A stretch of DNA of 64,000 nt from Stenocarpella maydis (lineage: Eukaryota; Ascomycota; Sordariomycetes; Diaporthales; Diaporthaceae), in the NCBI GenBank assembly GCA_002270565.1, contig NQMI01000120.1:62001-126000 (forward strand). The letters are read 5' to 3'. The position numbers and the translations under genes were made by a program. Position 1 is the stretch's first letter. Each line of letters starts with the position of its first letter. The notes beneath the pieces are model-generated. The model was not told the DNA's origin. It saw only the letters and a list, made by a program, of their open reading frames with translations, and searched no databases. Positions 1-11,380 of the stretch are shown in pieces.

Positions 1-370
1 CCTGCGCGAGAGGTCAAGGCATGACAGGGCTGGTTCCGGGCATGCGGGCTGCTGGGTTCTGTGGGAGGCACGACGACTGAGGTGACATCTGACGCCCCAC
101 ATCAGGCGTGGGAATCGTACGACTCCCGCCGTGCAGTGGCCCGGCCTTGAGCTTCGTCGCGGCCATCACCATCACCAGATGCAGCCGACACGCCAGACGA
201 GTCCAATGAGTTTCTCCGACCTGGCAATGCTTACCGACTAGTAAAGCTCGGTGGGTGCCACCTCGGCGGGACCCTCCACCTCTCCTCGATCAATTGTTGC
301 ATGTTGCATCTTGATGCACCTTGTCTTCGTCGTCGTGCAGTGAGCCCTGAACCAAGCATCCAAGTGTTAC

Positions 371-409
<39 letters not shown>

Positions 410-1255
410 GCCAGACCGTCAGACAATACTCCACACCGCACCGTCGTGCACGCTAACTAGGTATACGTGGTACCGGGTTCTGCTTGCGTGTGTGTCGTGT
501 CTTGTCGTACTGCATCAACTGCGCATACCTGGCTTTTGCTGCATGCAGCCACCCGCCCACGAACCAGGGACGGCAGACGGGAACGAGACCCAGAGCTCAG
601 AGCCCCGGGCCCAGAGGCCGCACTGAGTGAGGATCGTCATACCTGAGGTCGTGTACAGCACCGTGCCCAGGTACAGTACCTATTCCAAAGAGTCGTCTCC
701 AATTAAGAGGGAGAGAAGGTGGATCGTCAGTGACACGGCCCACCAAGGCAAAGGCCTAACCAAGCTCAAGCTCAGCCCAGCTCAGGTGGTACGACGGAGA
801 TACCTCCACTCGGCCGCACCCGCTCGCCCGCAGCCATGTACACCATGTGTCGAGCTAGAGCTTCCTGCATGTCTCGCCTGCCAACCCTGTCGAGCATCAC
901 CACCACCACCACCACCGCCACCTCCTCCTCCTCCTCCTCCTTGTTGTCCTTCCCTCTGGCCGCCGCCACCACAACCACGGGAACTATAACCACTCCTCCC
1001 ATCTTTATAGCGCGCCTTCCCCACCTTGCTCCTGGACAGAAGAGATATAAATCTGTCCCGGCCCTCCGACCTCACCTCTTGCCCTCGACCTCTTCATCTA
1101 TTCATCATCATCACCATCATCTTAACCCTAGGCATACCAACCTATTCCTAAACCTAAGGAACCATTCAGCCTGTGCATACCAGCACCACGCCACTTCAGA
1201 CATCACCCACACCTTGTCAACCCACGAGATTTATACCTCACCTCACACAAACAAC
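1..1255. promoter_or_regulatory. Non-coding upstream region of the alcohol dehydrogenase gene
   Basis: No convincing gene is seen. The stretch holds a pure CAG tract (372-407), CAC/CTC-rich low complexity at about 895-945, and a pyrimidine-rich leader before the start at 1256. TATAAAT at 1046-1052 is a plausible TATA element. The open frames here are made of simple repeats such as runs of S, T, P and H, and are not believed. Confidence 0.5.
372..407. repeat. (CAG)12 microsatellite
   Basis: Twelve uninterrupted CAG units lie about 850 bp upstream of the alcohol dehydrogenase start, in non-coding sequence. Confidence 0.95.
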
Positions 1256-2521
1256 ATGGGTGTCCAGATTCCAACTGAGCAGTGGGCGCAGGTCTGCAAG
1301 CAGGTCGGCGGACGTGAGTTTGACCTCACCACCACAACCACCACCATAATCCCCAATTATTAGGCTTCCCCTCCGTCATGGCGATGGCATTGCCTGGCTG
1401 GCCCATTCCGTGCCCCCCCCCCCCCACTTCGCGCAGATCTCCCAACTCCACAATTCGCTCTCCCACCTCACCAATATAGATAAATACAGTTTGATATTAA
1501 CGCTAACACTCGATTCACAGCTCTTGAGTACAAGAAGATCCCTGTCCCCAAGCCTGGCCCAGATGAGGTCCTCGTTAACGTTAAGTTCTCGGGCGTTTGC
1601 CACACCGACCTGCACGCTATGAAGGGCGACTGGCCCCTGCCCGTCAAGATGCCCCTCGTCGGCGGCCACGAGGGCGCCGGCGTTGTCGTCGCCCGCGGCG
1701 AGCTGGTTGACGACGTGCACGAGGGCGATGAGGTCGGCATCAAGTGGCTGAATGGCTCCTGCCTGTCCTGCTCCTTCTGCATGACCGCCGACGAGCCCCT
1801 CTGCGCAAAGGCCCAGCTGTCCGGCTACACCGTCGACGGCTCCTTCCAGCAGTACGCCATCGCAAAGGCCGCCCACGTCGCACGCATCCCTAAGGGCGTC
1901 AGCCTCGAGGCCGTCGCCCCCGTCCTGTGCGCGGGCATCACCGTCTACAAGGGCATCAAGGAGTCCGGGGTCCGTCCGGGCCAGTGGATCGCCATCGCCG
2001 GCGCGGGCGGTGGCCTCGGCAACATGGCCCTGCAGTACTGTAAGGCCATGGGCATCCACACCATCGCCATCGATGGCGGCGACGAGAAGGCCAAGGCCAC
2101 CAAGGAGCTGGGCGCCTCGGCCTACGTCGACTTCTTCACCTCCAAGGATATCGTTGCCGACGTCAAGGCTGCCACCCCTGATGGCCTTGGCCCCCATGCC
2201 TCCATCCTCCTCGCCGTCTCCGAGAAGCCCTTCCAGCAGGCCGCTGACTATGTCCGCCCCCGCGGCACCGTCGTCTGCATCGGCCTGCCCGCCGGCGCAC
2301 GCATCTCTGCGCCCGTCTTTGAGAGCGTCGTCCGCATGATCACGATCAAGGGAAGCTACGTCGGCAACAGGCAGGACACGCAAGAGGCGCTCGACTTCTT
2401 TGCCCGCGGGCTCGTCAACGCCCCCTTCAAGACTGTCGGCCTTAGCGAGCTGCAGAGCGTATTCGACAAGATGGCCGATGGTACCGTTGTTGGCCGCTAT
2501 GTTGTCGACACCAGCCGATAA
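1256..2521 (+). CDS. Zinc-dependent alcohol dehydrogenase (ADH1 class)
   Basis: NAD-dependent medium-chain alcohol dehydrogenase interconverting ethanol or primary alcohols and aldehydes, probably cytosolic because no transit peptide is visible. There are two exons, 1256-1313 and 1521-2521. The 207-nt intron has donor GTGAGT, branch-like CTAAC at 1503-1507 and a CAG acceptor. The joined frame gives 352 aa, the usual length. Catalytic zinc ligands Cys46 (GVCHTD), His69 (GGHEGAG) and Cys156, four structural zinc cysteines (100, 103, 106, 114) and the Rossmann glycine motif GAGGGLG (180-186) followed by Asp204 are all present, so the enzyme looks intact. The N-terminus (PTEQWAQV, then GGPLEYKKIP) matches filamentous-fungal ADH1 proteins and fixes both the start and the splice. 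Which ADH paralogue this is cannot be told from sequence alone. Confidence 0.95.
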
Positions 2522-3228
2522 ATATCTGCATACCTGCAGCGTCTACACTTCTTTCTTTGCAGAGATTGTAGGATCGAAGCAAAGCCGGTGGGGTGGGGGG
2601 TGTTGAATTGGGAGTTGGCAGGTTGCTTTTCTTTTATGGGATAGGGGGAGGTGTTGTTGCTTTCTTTTCATCTGATTTGTACATAAATACCAAGAAAAGG
2701 GCGAGTCGTGTCGCGTGGCGCGGTGGGGCGATGAGATCTGAGGATTTCTAAACCTAGGAATATAGTGATTTATTAAGAATGAGAGCATAAATCCACAGAA
2801 ATCTCCACGTCATTATGTCTTCGGCCTGGTGTGAGGTGAGATCAAATATCAACGCCTCACTGTCCGCATAATCTCTTTGCAACCTTGAGGGCGTAGTGTG
2901 CATTACAGTCATCACACATATAGACAGACCATCTCAGATAGTTCGAAGTCTGACTATCCAGGCCGTGGGGGATGGGCGATGCACCCAATGTGCCCTGCGT
3001 TTCTGTGGGGGTCCGAGATTCTGGTTTCTTGTCAGAACTGCCTGGAAATTTGCGACTGCTTACGAAGCGTTGGTTGACCCATTCCCAGTCAAGACGCACC
3101 TGGCAGAAGTAGTACGCGCCTGCTGCTTGAATCAACACTGACCTACTGGGCTCTTCTCAAGAACTCAGATCACATTGCGTAACAAGGCGACTGGGAAACC
3201 GTTTCCGACCTTGATAGGTACCGACAAA
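2522..3228. other. Intergenic: ADH 3' region and upstream of the kinase relic
   Basis: T-rich 3' UTR-like sequence follows the ADH stop, with a TTTTCTTTTATGGG tract near 2630. Nothing else recognisable was seen on either strand. Confidence 0.4.
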
Positions 3229-4090
3229 ATGGAATACTTTGGTGACGGAGTGGGGCCGGTCCAAGACCAAGCCAAGCCAGTGGAGGAGCAGCTCGAGCCC
3301 GTCGACGACGACAATTTCGAACCCTACACCATCTCTGACGCCCCACGGGGATCCAGGACCATGGGAATCGACAGCGAGGTGGTGATGAAGACCAGCCCGC
3401 GCTGCCATCGTGCCGAGTTCGCCGCGATGATATTCGTTGCTGAGCACGCTCCCTCCGTGGCCGTGGCCGTTCCCACTACATACTTTGCTCAATGGGACCT
3501 CCCAGGAGAACAGGGCCGAATCGTAATGGAGTATGTGCCCGGCAAGACGCTTCACACGGTTTGGCCTACACTTCCACCCGACAGCAAGGAGCGCATATGC
3601 AGGGATAGCTGGGAGGTTATTCAAACCCTTCGGGCAATCCCACGGCCAGGAGCGCTGCCCAGCATGTAGTTGACACTACAGTCGACGGCTCAGGGCTCCC
3701 TTCAAAGGCTCCTCAAACGAGGCAGCTCCGGTCATCGGGAAAGATGAGGACTTCAGGCAGGTCATACTCCGGAATTACGTCGAGCGTAACAGGCTCTCCT
3801 ACTCCGACGGCCAGGAGGTGCTAGACAAGGTTCCGCGTAGTACGACGTCTGTCTTCACACACGGGGATACCAAGCCGAAGTACATCATCGTAGACGACGA
3901 GGGAAAGATCCTGGGTCTAATTGACTCGGAGATGGCGGGGCTCTTGCTCGACTATTGGGAGAGCGTATACATGTTCCCGAAAGTTCTTGAGGACCAGGGT
4001 GAGTGGGCGGAGGCCATGCTGAGGACGAAGCCGGGGGACTGGAATTTTGATGTCGCTTGGGTGTCGAAGGCAAGACGGGCTCTGCTGTGA
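3229..4090 (+). pseudogene. Broken aminoglycoside-phosphotransferase-like (APH) kinase
   Basis: This is a relic of the fungal APH / protein-kinase-like family, whose members are small-molecule kinases of mostly unknown substrate. The N-lobe part runs in one frame from ATG 3229 (IVMEYVPGKTLHTVW, then LRAIPRPGALP). The frame then shifts near 3660 (to VDTTVDGSG) and again near 3692-3700 (to VIGKDEDFRQVILRNYVE), ending with the C-lobe at 4090. The only GT-AG pairs across the break would give an intron of about 28 nt, too short to be real. The catalytic loop reads HGDTKPKYII. In the family this is HGDxxxxN, so the metal-binding Asn has become Tyr. The later motif reads LIDSEMAG where IDWE is usual. 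Two frameshifts plus a lost catalytic residue argue for a dead gene rather than sequencing error alone. No neighbour suggests a role. Confidence 0.7.
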
Positions 4091-6149
4091 CATACGGTTG
4101 CATAGCTCGGCAGATATCGTGGAGCCTTCGCCTTTTGGAAGCGGAGGATACCTAGATATGATATTCAGCACAATTAGAAAGAGACCCTGAAACCGAATAT
4201 ACTGCAAATACTTACCAGAGGCTCCAAATTGTATGTCATTCTTCCCATACTCCTATGGCTTTAATTCGTTCAACGACATCTGGAGGGTTAGTGCTCATTC
4301 TTCCGGGCATTGTCCTGGCATTGCAATGTATATCCCCCCCCCCCAAACATCATGTACGCGGGGTTGAATCTCTCACAGAAAGATTCAAAACACCGGTTCC
4401 CTAGAGACTATAAAACGCAATTGAATCAAAAATCCCCTCAAGGCTTGGTGGCGTGGTAGATGTATAGCACTTGAGGTCAACCGATGCGCAACAGAAGCAG
4501 CCGGTCCGTCGTTACAAAAGGTCCAGGGTGCCCCATCGGATGTCCGCGACTTGCAGATCTTTATCATACAAACTCATGCCAACCCGGGGATGTAATAAAG
4601 CTCTTCATCGGCAGAGGATTGAAGTGAGTGTAGGTTGAGCAGTAGCATTTCAGGCAGTGTTTCGTCGGGCTCATGTCTTTCTAACATTGGGCGCTGATAA
4701 GAACAAACACAGTTACAACACATGCGCACCTCGAGGGTGCTGGTAATACTCATCGAAATTTTATAAGAGGCCAGAAAGCAGACAGGATCATGCAAATGGC
4801 CATCACCCCTCAAGCCGTAGCCGGCGTTAGCATCGCATTCTCATTCACACTGGTTGGTAAGCATCCATCTTTCTTTTTCGACGGATATTAAATGTGCTGG
4901 AGATCTCCCCGGCAAGGAAATGCAATCACACAAACGTCCTTGAGCGTCCCTGCCTTGCTGGCTGACTTCCCACCAAGCTCGTCTCCAGATCACACCGCTC
5001 GCGTGAGGCTGCTGGGGCTGAGGACTGCGCGCGAAGCTGGATCCAGCGCAACAGAGTCCGCGTTGCGATGCCTTTGATTACTGGAACAGGCGCACTCTGG
5101 CAGCTCTTGGGATCACATTAGGGGATGGATAGCCCGGCGGCGGACGTAAACAAGTCAAGGGGTTCTTGTTGATGAAGTACCTTCCGCAGTCCTCGGTTTG
5201 GAACCCTATGCCCATGGATTCTAGAATTAAGGCCAAAAACAACCTTAATATGAAGGCCCGCAGACCAGCCGTGACAACTTTAGGAAAGCCTGGGCACGTG
5301 TCAGGCCGAAAGGGAGGAAAGCCAGTATGGGATACGATGGTGAACCTGCTGCTTGTAGACATGGCGTTGTTCTATCCGAGCCTGCTGCCCATAAGTCCCT
5401 GCGAAATTCTTGTTCAATGCCTTCTCTCTTGACTACTACACAGTGACAATATTCATGTAGTCTAAAGCTCGTCTCTCTTTTGCTCGCCAAATCCCTCTCC
5501 TTATGCGCCAATCTTGAATTGCGACTCGATCTCTGCTGTATCTGAAATGGGACGTCGCTCATAATTGAAAGTCCCACCTGAAAAAAAAAAATGAGGGATA
5601 TTGAATAACGAGGCATTTATCACAATGAGCGTCTTGGCTTCCTGAATACCCGTCCTCACAGGGTCGCTATCGACAAACCAAAGACCCAGAGCAGGAAAGT
5701 TAGAGTTGCCCTGCGCATCCTCGAAGCTCGATGGCAACGCCAGCTGGTAGAAAATGATGTACCCATCTGCCACGTAGTAGGCGCTGACTGTATCCCTCTG
5801 CTGATGGGGAATTTGTGGATTCGAAGAAGGTAAGCTCGCAGCTTAGGTGACTGTACCAGGAGGTGCCTGTGGAGCTCATGCTGCCATCCGCAACCATGGC
5901 GCGCTTATCTGATCGCTTGCGCGCTCTGGAAACGCCTGGACACTCATGGCCAGCTATTACCCAATATTCTCGCTTGGACTACGCATTGGACTTTTTACAG
6001 GAGCCCTCACTCCAGGAGGGCCCATGCAGGGCTAATATCCCAGGGCCTGCTGCAGATTGAGTGGACAATTCTTGGAAGCTGTCATACAGCATTAGCTTTT
6101 GAAATTGCGGTGACCATGATCCTCAGGCCTTAAATCCTATGAGTCCTTC
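4091..6149. other. Gene-poor stretch with possible coding relics
   Basis: No intact gene is seen. On the plus strand, 4796-4856 could be a first exon (MAITPQAVAGVSIAF, donor GTAAGC) of a membrane protein, but no continuation was found. On the minus strand, about 5600-5900 contains a stretch reading YYVADGYIIFYQLALP and then FPALGLWFVDSDP that looks coding-like, is unrecognised and is interrupted. Plus-strand 5930-6060 (LGLRIGLFTGALTPGG) may be the eroded N-half of the MFS relic that follows. There is a short poly-A tract at about 5580. Confidence 0.3.
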
Positions 6150-6826
6150 CTAGGGAGCTCGAGACAGCGTGGTTGCTGAGAACCGAGCAGTGAGAGGGTG
6201 TTGCTCTGGGACGACGTGGAATCAAGGCCCATGGGGCAGGAGCCTGGGTGAAAAGAGGATGTCTTGGCCGTTTCCAGGGACAGGCGAATAGTGCTTCTCA
6301 TAGTATCCAGCATCTGTCTCATCCCCGTCACAGGAGTCCTTAGCTCCCGCCCTCTCTTTGTCAAGGGATTGGGACACTCAGGACCTTAAGCGAACCTCAC
6401 GTCCGTACCGACTTTTGCTGTGGCCACCGTAACGGTGATTACAGTATTACTATGGTTGAGTGACAGGATAGAAGAGCGGCCTCCGTTCGTTATAGCCTCG
6501 GTGCTAGTAGTTATAGGGGGCTTCATAGTGGTGACCGCCCGGGGAAAACAATAACATCCGCTACATCTTCCTCATTATCTGTTCCGTCGACGCTCATTGC
6601 GGCTTGTCTCGCAAGTATGTCGGTGGACGCCCGCGTCCGCTCCGTCGTGATTGGCATCAATGGGGTTGCGAATGGCAAGAGCGTCATGGCTGGGCAGATG
6701 TTTGAGCTGGTCAAGTACGGGCCGGCTCATACGGCCTCTTGCATTTTCACGGCCAGTTTACTGGGTTTTCCAGTAGTTAGCTTCTTGGTTGTCCTCTTCT
6801 TACTCAAACTCTATTTACCTATGTAG
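6150..6826 (+). pseudogene. MFS transporter relic (anion:cation symporter / Dal5-like), C-terminal half
   Basis: Pieces in three frames line up in order with the second half of a Dal5-type MFS permease. They are a cytoplasmic-loop-like stretch at about 6185-6240, the segment IVLLIVSSICLIPVTG (about 6285), TFAVATVTVITVLLWLSDR followed by PPFVIASVLVVIGGFIVV (6390-6535), IRYIFLIICSV (about 6555), and a final segment VVIGINGVANGKSVMAGQ to LLGFPVVSFLVVLFLLKL (6617-6826). In-frame stops (for example after ARGKQ near 6552) and frame changes separate the pieces. The order and the SDR loop after a transmembrane helix are typical of the family. The assignment rests on remembered family pattern, so the subfamily is tentative. 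Confidence 0.5.
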
Positions 6827-7800
6827 TTAAAGTGCTGACACCGACTTTGCCTCGGGTTGAGAGGCTGAACACTTGAGCATGCGAGCATGCACATGTGAAC
6901 AGGTTTAAATAGCCATCCCTATTGAAGAAACACCACTGATAGATTTTTACATGCCTGAAATGATGAAATTAGCTTTTATTGGGTAACCTTATTTCAAGTT
7001 CTTTTCCTTTGTTGGGAAATCATCTGCTTGTCCAATCTTGACTTGCTCAACTGCATTCTAGTGTCATTAAAACCTGCATCTGCCTCAGATCGACATCGGC
7101 TCGTGGCTAAGATGCGACTGACTGTTTTCGCACGATTTTCTGTGAAACTGACAGGGAATTGGAAACATCTGATCAAAGAGCGGAGGGCATTAGACGCCCA
7201 GATGGCACTCCGTACATGATGCAATGCTTGGCAGTACCCCCCGCACTTGTTCACAGCATCCATGGGAGAGCAACCAGGTCGCTATTTCTTGGCCCGTGGG
7301 GATCTTGACTCGTCTAAACAACCAAGCCATCTGATGTCCCAGATCTCAACGGAAGTTCGGGCTGACGGAAGCCAAAATGTCTTGTCATCCTGGGGTGAAA
7401 CCGAGTGTGTGGCATGGGACGGGTAAATATCCCTAGGTGCCCAGCTGGCTTTCTTGGCTCACAAGCATCCTCTAGATCAAGATCACGGCCATGGCCGCAT
7501 TCAAGACACAGCCAAAACTGCCGATGAAGTTAAGCACAAACTCTGTGACAGCCAGGAGGGAGGATGAGTTAGAAGATATTCAGCCTTACCAGGAGTGCAG
7601 ATCGCGATGGTCACGGCGCATTCAGAGAGCAGAGAATCTTGAGTATTAAAGGGCGATGTTCTCTCCTGGAAGAACATCCGTGTTATGATATTCATTTCCA
7701 TCACAGCTTCACCTTTAACCTATTATTTCTTCTCTAGTGCTGGCCCACTATCGTTTATCTACTTAAAGACTTCAATTTTACATTTTTATAATCTTCCAAC
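6827..7800. other. Intergenic upstream of the secreted repeat protein gene
   Basis: No gene recognised. The immediate upstream region (7720-7800) is T/A-rich and promoter-like. Short open frames on both strands look random. Confidence 0.4.
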
Positions 7801-8356
7801 ATGAAGTTCAGTATCACTTTGCTGTCGGCTCTCCTGGCTGTTACTGCCAGTGCCGGACCTATTCTTGCTCAACATGGTGGAAACACAGGGGTTGCTGCCA
7901 CAAGCCGAGGTACGTAGCGTAAGACTGCAAAAGTCTATTGAGGCATCTGTTAACAATACTTCAGACCTCAGAGCACTTAAGCGTGGAGGCGGTGGCAAAA
8001 ACAATGCCAACGCAGACGCGCAGGCCAATGCGGCACAGGGCAACCAGCAGGACAACCAGCAGGACAACCAGCAGGACAACCAGCAGGACAACCAGCAGGA
8101 CAACCAGCAGGGCAACCAGCAGGACAACCAGCAGGACAACCAGCAGGACAACCAGGACAATCAGGACAACCAGGACGCCGCCAATGGGGAAGAGATCGCC
8201 AACTCGGATCTCGACGATAGCGGAGATGTCGACGCAGCGGAGCAAGCCGCCGCAGAGGAAGCTGACATCAATGGCGACGGGTCGCTTAATGCGCCAGAGC
8301 AACTTGCGGCGGAGGATATTGTTGAGGCTGCCGCAGAGGGAGACGAAGGAAACTAG
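7801..8356 (+). CDS. Small secreted protein with NQQD repeats and two calcium-loop-like motifs
   Basis: Two exons, 7801-7909 and 7965-8356, with a 55-nt intron (donor GTACGT, branch-like TTAAC, acceptor TTCAG) give 166 aa. Residues 1-18 are a clear signal peptide ([18 protein letters not shown]). A dibasic LKR at 41-43 is a likely Kex2 site, leaving a mature chain that starts with Gly-rich sequence. Next come about ten units of DNQQ/GNQQ and then DNQ units, encoded by a 12-bp DNA repeat. The C-terminal 49 residues carry [12 protein letters not shown] (118-129) and [12 protein letters not shown] (137-148). Both have oxygen ligands at positions 1, 3, 5, 7, 9 and 12 of a 12-residue loop, as in EF-hands or dockerins, but the loops start only 19 residues apart and the flanking helices are Ala/Glu-rich. 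There is no cysteine. The family is not recognised; calcium binding is inferred from the loop pattern. It may act extracellularly or in the cell wall. Confidence 0.85.
8042..8175 (+). repeat. 12-bp coding tandem repeat (gacaaccagcag)n
   Basis: Near-perfect 12-bp units encode D-N-Q-Q, with one G-N-Q-Q variant, then change to 9-bp gacaaccag-type units (D-N-Q). All units keep frame, so copy-number change would alter length without breaking the protein. Confidence 0.9.
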
Positions 8357-10011
8357 AGCCCAGAAGGCCTGTTGGCCACGTTAAAGCGGGGCCCAATGCT
8401 TAATAGTACTTGTTAGAGAAGTCAGTCATTACCACTGAAACTATCTATCGTTCATTAAAGTCTCGTACTGCACGGGTGAGGATTTCGTTGCGTGCGGGGC
8501 CAGCAGCCCAGAATCTCCTATGAAGTCGGGGTTCTTCGTCCCAATTCCCAGGTAACTCCAGATGAAGTCGCATAACTTAGCACCGGACGATAATTGATGG
8601 TAGGGCCTGCTTTCAGGCTGGAGCAAGCGATGAGCCCATGCACGCCAAGCGTGATGGGATGCATTGCCTGGGCGCTGCAGCTGCAGCATAATGCAACGGC
8701 CAATGTTCCGCCAAGTCATCGCTCGAGCTCAGCTGCGGTTCTCCAGAGCCGCCAGCGTCGAGTGGGTGTGCCCCAAGGCGGCCGACCAAGGCGTCTGATC
8801 GACTACGAGAGTGTCGGCTTAAACGAAACGCCACACATCACGTACCAATAACCAGGCTGGACCTCTTTTCTTAGGGCTGGTCCAGGCGGAGTCGGAGTCT
8901 CCTGAATATTTCGCACGGAATGATGTGCATTTTCATGGCCAAAACCCGTGGCAGATGGTCTCTTGGCAGCCTTATATGACTCAAAGTGGGGTAGCTCTGT
9001 GTGATCGACACGAACCTAAACCCCGGGAACCATATCGGAATTGAAACCATAATTAGACGCCCTTATACGCGTACGATCATAACTATATTTTGAATTACAA
9101 GGGTCGGTTCAGGGCGACTCAGACGGTTTCAACAGTGCCGATGTTCTTGGTTGAAAGACTATCTATAATCAAACGGCGAGCATACTCAAGCGAGCCTCCG
9201 AAAGCTTTGCAAATACGTTCTGAGAGGGTAAGAATATTTCAGTCAACGTGGAGTGGAGTGTGGTTATTTGGCTACTTACTCGGAAATGATATTTTATAAG
9301 TGACCGCTTCACAGATTGTATGGTAAACACTGGGTTTCACTTTTTCCATAAAGCCTACATATGTACCTGTTGAGTAGACATCAACAAAAGCGGATCAGTG
9401 ACCCTTACATCGAGAGTCCAACCGTTTGACTTCCATCAGAGTGCCAAATGTTCTTCTTTCCTCAGACTATTGCGTCGATAATGCCTGATACATGTAACTA
9501 CCTAGGTATCTTTTGGTGGAGCGCCTGTGGTCGGATCTGGGAGTCGGCGAGAAAGTCGGTACTCGTCAACTTCAACAATATCAATACAGTCGTGGCCGAC
9601 TATCAACGAATCTTTTAAGAAGGGACAATTACATTCTCTCTTCAATAGAAGTCCTACTTCAGAGTCATTTTTAATAGATTTTAAACCCTTAGAACCATTG
9701 TGAGCATGTGAGAACATCAATCACTTGAAAAACCTAGAGAATTTCGCAGGTAGAAATGCTGAACTCCAACCCGGCCATGAGAACCAAGTGGCCCATGAGG
9801 AAGTCCTTCAGATGGCAAGGCTAAGGAAGCTACCCTTAGAAAAATTTCAAGGCCATAAATCGCACTCAGATTAGTACAAGTAGGGGGGGGAGGGATAAAA
9901 AACAAGCAGGAATAAAGCAAAACTTATACAGTGAATCAATCTGCTACAGCAAATGGCTTCATTTTCCCAAGCGTCCCACCTCATCCATAAATATACTCTT
10001 ATGCCTTCGTC
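8357..10011. other. Intergenic, no gene recognised
   Basis: About 1.65 kb without a supported gene. A minus-strand frame at 9502-9720 (containing GHDCIDIVEVDEYRLS and LPDPTTGAPPKD) has a somewhat coding-like composition but no recognised family and no splice partners. A short poly-G run lies near 9885. Confidence 0.3.
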
Positions 10012-11380
10012 TTAGGAGGCCGGCCTATCCACAGCCATCAACTTCCTCGGGTTGGTGGCCATGGACATTATACTCTGCAGATTGACGCGATCAACACGAG
10101 TAGGAAGCAGGCGGTTGATCTGCCCGACAAGAATATACGGATTACCGGCCTCGATACCACAGTTCTGGCTACGCGGGCGAGCCTTCTCAATTGTCTGCAT
10201 CGCCCCGGTGATCACGAACGGCTTACCGCTGTTGGACTTGAGCCCATTGTTCGGGACTGTGGGCTTGACAAAATCTGTGGGGAGGGTGTCTGTTAGTAAA
10301 TATTGGATGTTGGCAAATGATTCAGGGTCCAGAGGTGCGTTTTGATAGGTACATACTCCCTGCGAGACATTCCTTGACCTATGCCTGGCTGAGTTCGAAG
10401 CCGCGGTCGTCTCTTTCGCAAAGGTACAGAGTCCCATCTTGGGCCAGACCAAGCGGATCACTGGGTTGGTGATAAGCCTTGTTGATGGCACCAATGATTT
10501 AGCTTTCCCAGTACCGGCCCGACTCGCCGTTCGTTTGGCCGACGGTCAGGCCTGGAGGGTAGTTGGTAAGGGCTGGGGTGACCCGGCCCTCGTCTCCTAC
10601 GAGAAAGCCAAATTAGACGTGTGCCATCTCATGCGCGACTGTCAATGCGAGAAAGAAAAGTGCTTTCTCTAAGTTTGCCGTGTCATTTCTCGCCGCTGCG
10701 GTAAGTACGCTGTCAAAAAGCTGTCGTAGATCAACGTGTCAGTGCCCTTGCTGATTTAATATGCAGACAGATCGATATTGTCCAGCGCACTTACCGACTT
10801 GTTGATCTGGAACAGTGCCGCGTGTTTCGCATTGTAGACATCAGCACTTCTTCCCCAGTCCAGCCGCTGAGTGACCCCCACCGCCAACGAGCCTATCAGT
10901 GATGACGATCGTTGGAGAGCTTGCTCTGCATTTCCTCAGAAAGCTGATCGTGTAGGCCGCCATAGCTCCCGGGGCCTTGGCCAAATCACCCTGGAACGCC
11001 CAGTCCTTCCTCCCTCGCCTACCCACATTATGCCAGATCTTGATACCGGTATTGGTGAGGGCCCTCGTTCCCTGGGCATCGAGCATGGACAATCCAAGAT
11101 GCATCGCGAAGGCAGCGAGGCGGAAGTAACGAGATATCGGGGGTGCGTGTTCCACCTGCATGGGATCCGGCTAGTCCTGGATCGCGACCCTCAGGCTCTC
11201 CAGCGTGTCGACCCTGTCCGGCTCGGGTGACCCGGCTGGCTGGGCGCCTGAGGATGAGCCCGGCCGGGAGGGCGCTGGTGATCCGGATGGAGTGGACCCT
11301 TGGGAACGCATTGGAGAGTTGGTCCTGGTCGTGGGTGCGGGAGCCCTGGAGCCGGAGTCGCTTCGCTGGCCGGAAGGCAT
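10012..11380 (-). pseudogene. Zincin-like (HExxH) metalloprotease-like gene, disrupted
   Basis: Read on the minus strand from ATG 11380. A Ser/Pro/Thr-rich low-complexity N-terminus is followed by RYFRLAAFAMHLGLSML and IKIWHNVGRRGRKDWAFQG, then after a frame change DWGRSADVYNAKHAALFQIN, a likely intron (donor GTAAGT), and ALFFLALTVAHEMAHV. The HEMAH zinc motif is at 10619-10633, and further on comes GESGRYWES. The last exon, after an intron with TTACTAAC and CCACAG, reads DFVKPTVPNNGLKSNSGK and ends at 10012. In-frame stops lie at VAIQD*, directly after HEMAHV (10613-10615), after RYWES and after ELSQA. At least the RYWES stop is a C-to-T change from a Gln codon. The HExxH, later Gly/Glu and C-terminal blocks in one order indicate a once-functional metallopeptidase-like gene. 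The exact family is not identified. Confidence 0.6.

Noticed and set aside
1376..2383. Long minus-strand frame of 335 codons opposite the alcohol dehydrogenase
   Set aside because: It is the antisense of a clear GC3-rich gene; its Gly/Asp/Ala-rich translation is typical of such shadows.
3656..3692. Intron joining the two halves of the APH-like gene
   Set aside because: The only GT-AG span is about 28 nt, below workable fungal intron length.
8042..8175. Possible CRISPR-like array
   Set aside because: 12-bp units without spacers, in frame inside a eukaryotic gene.
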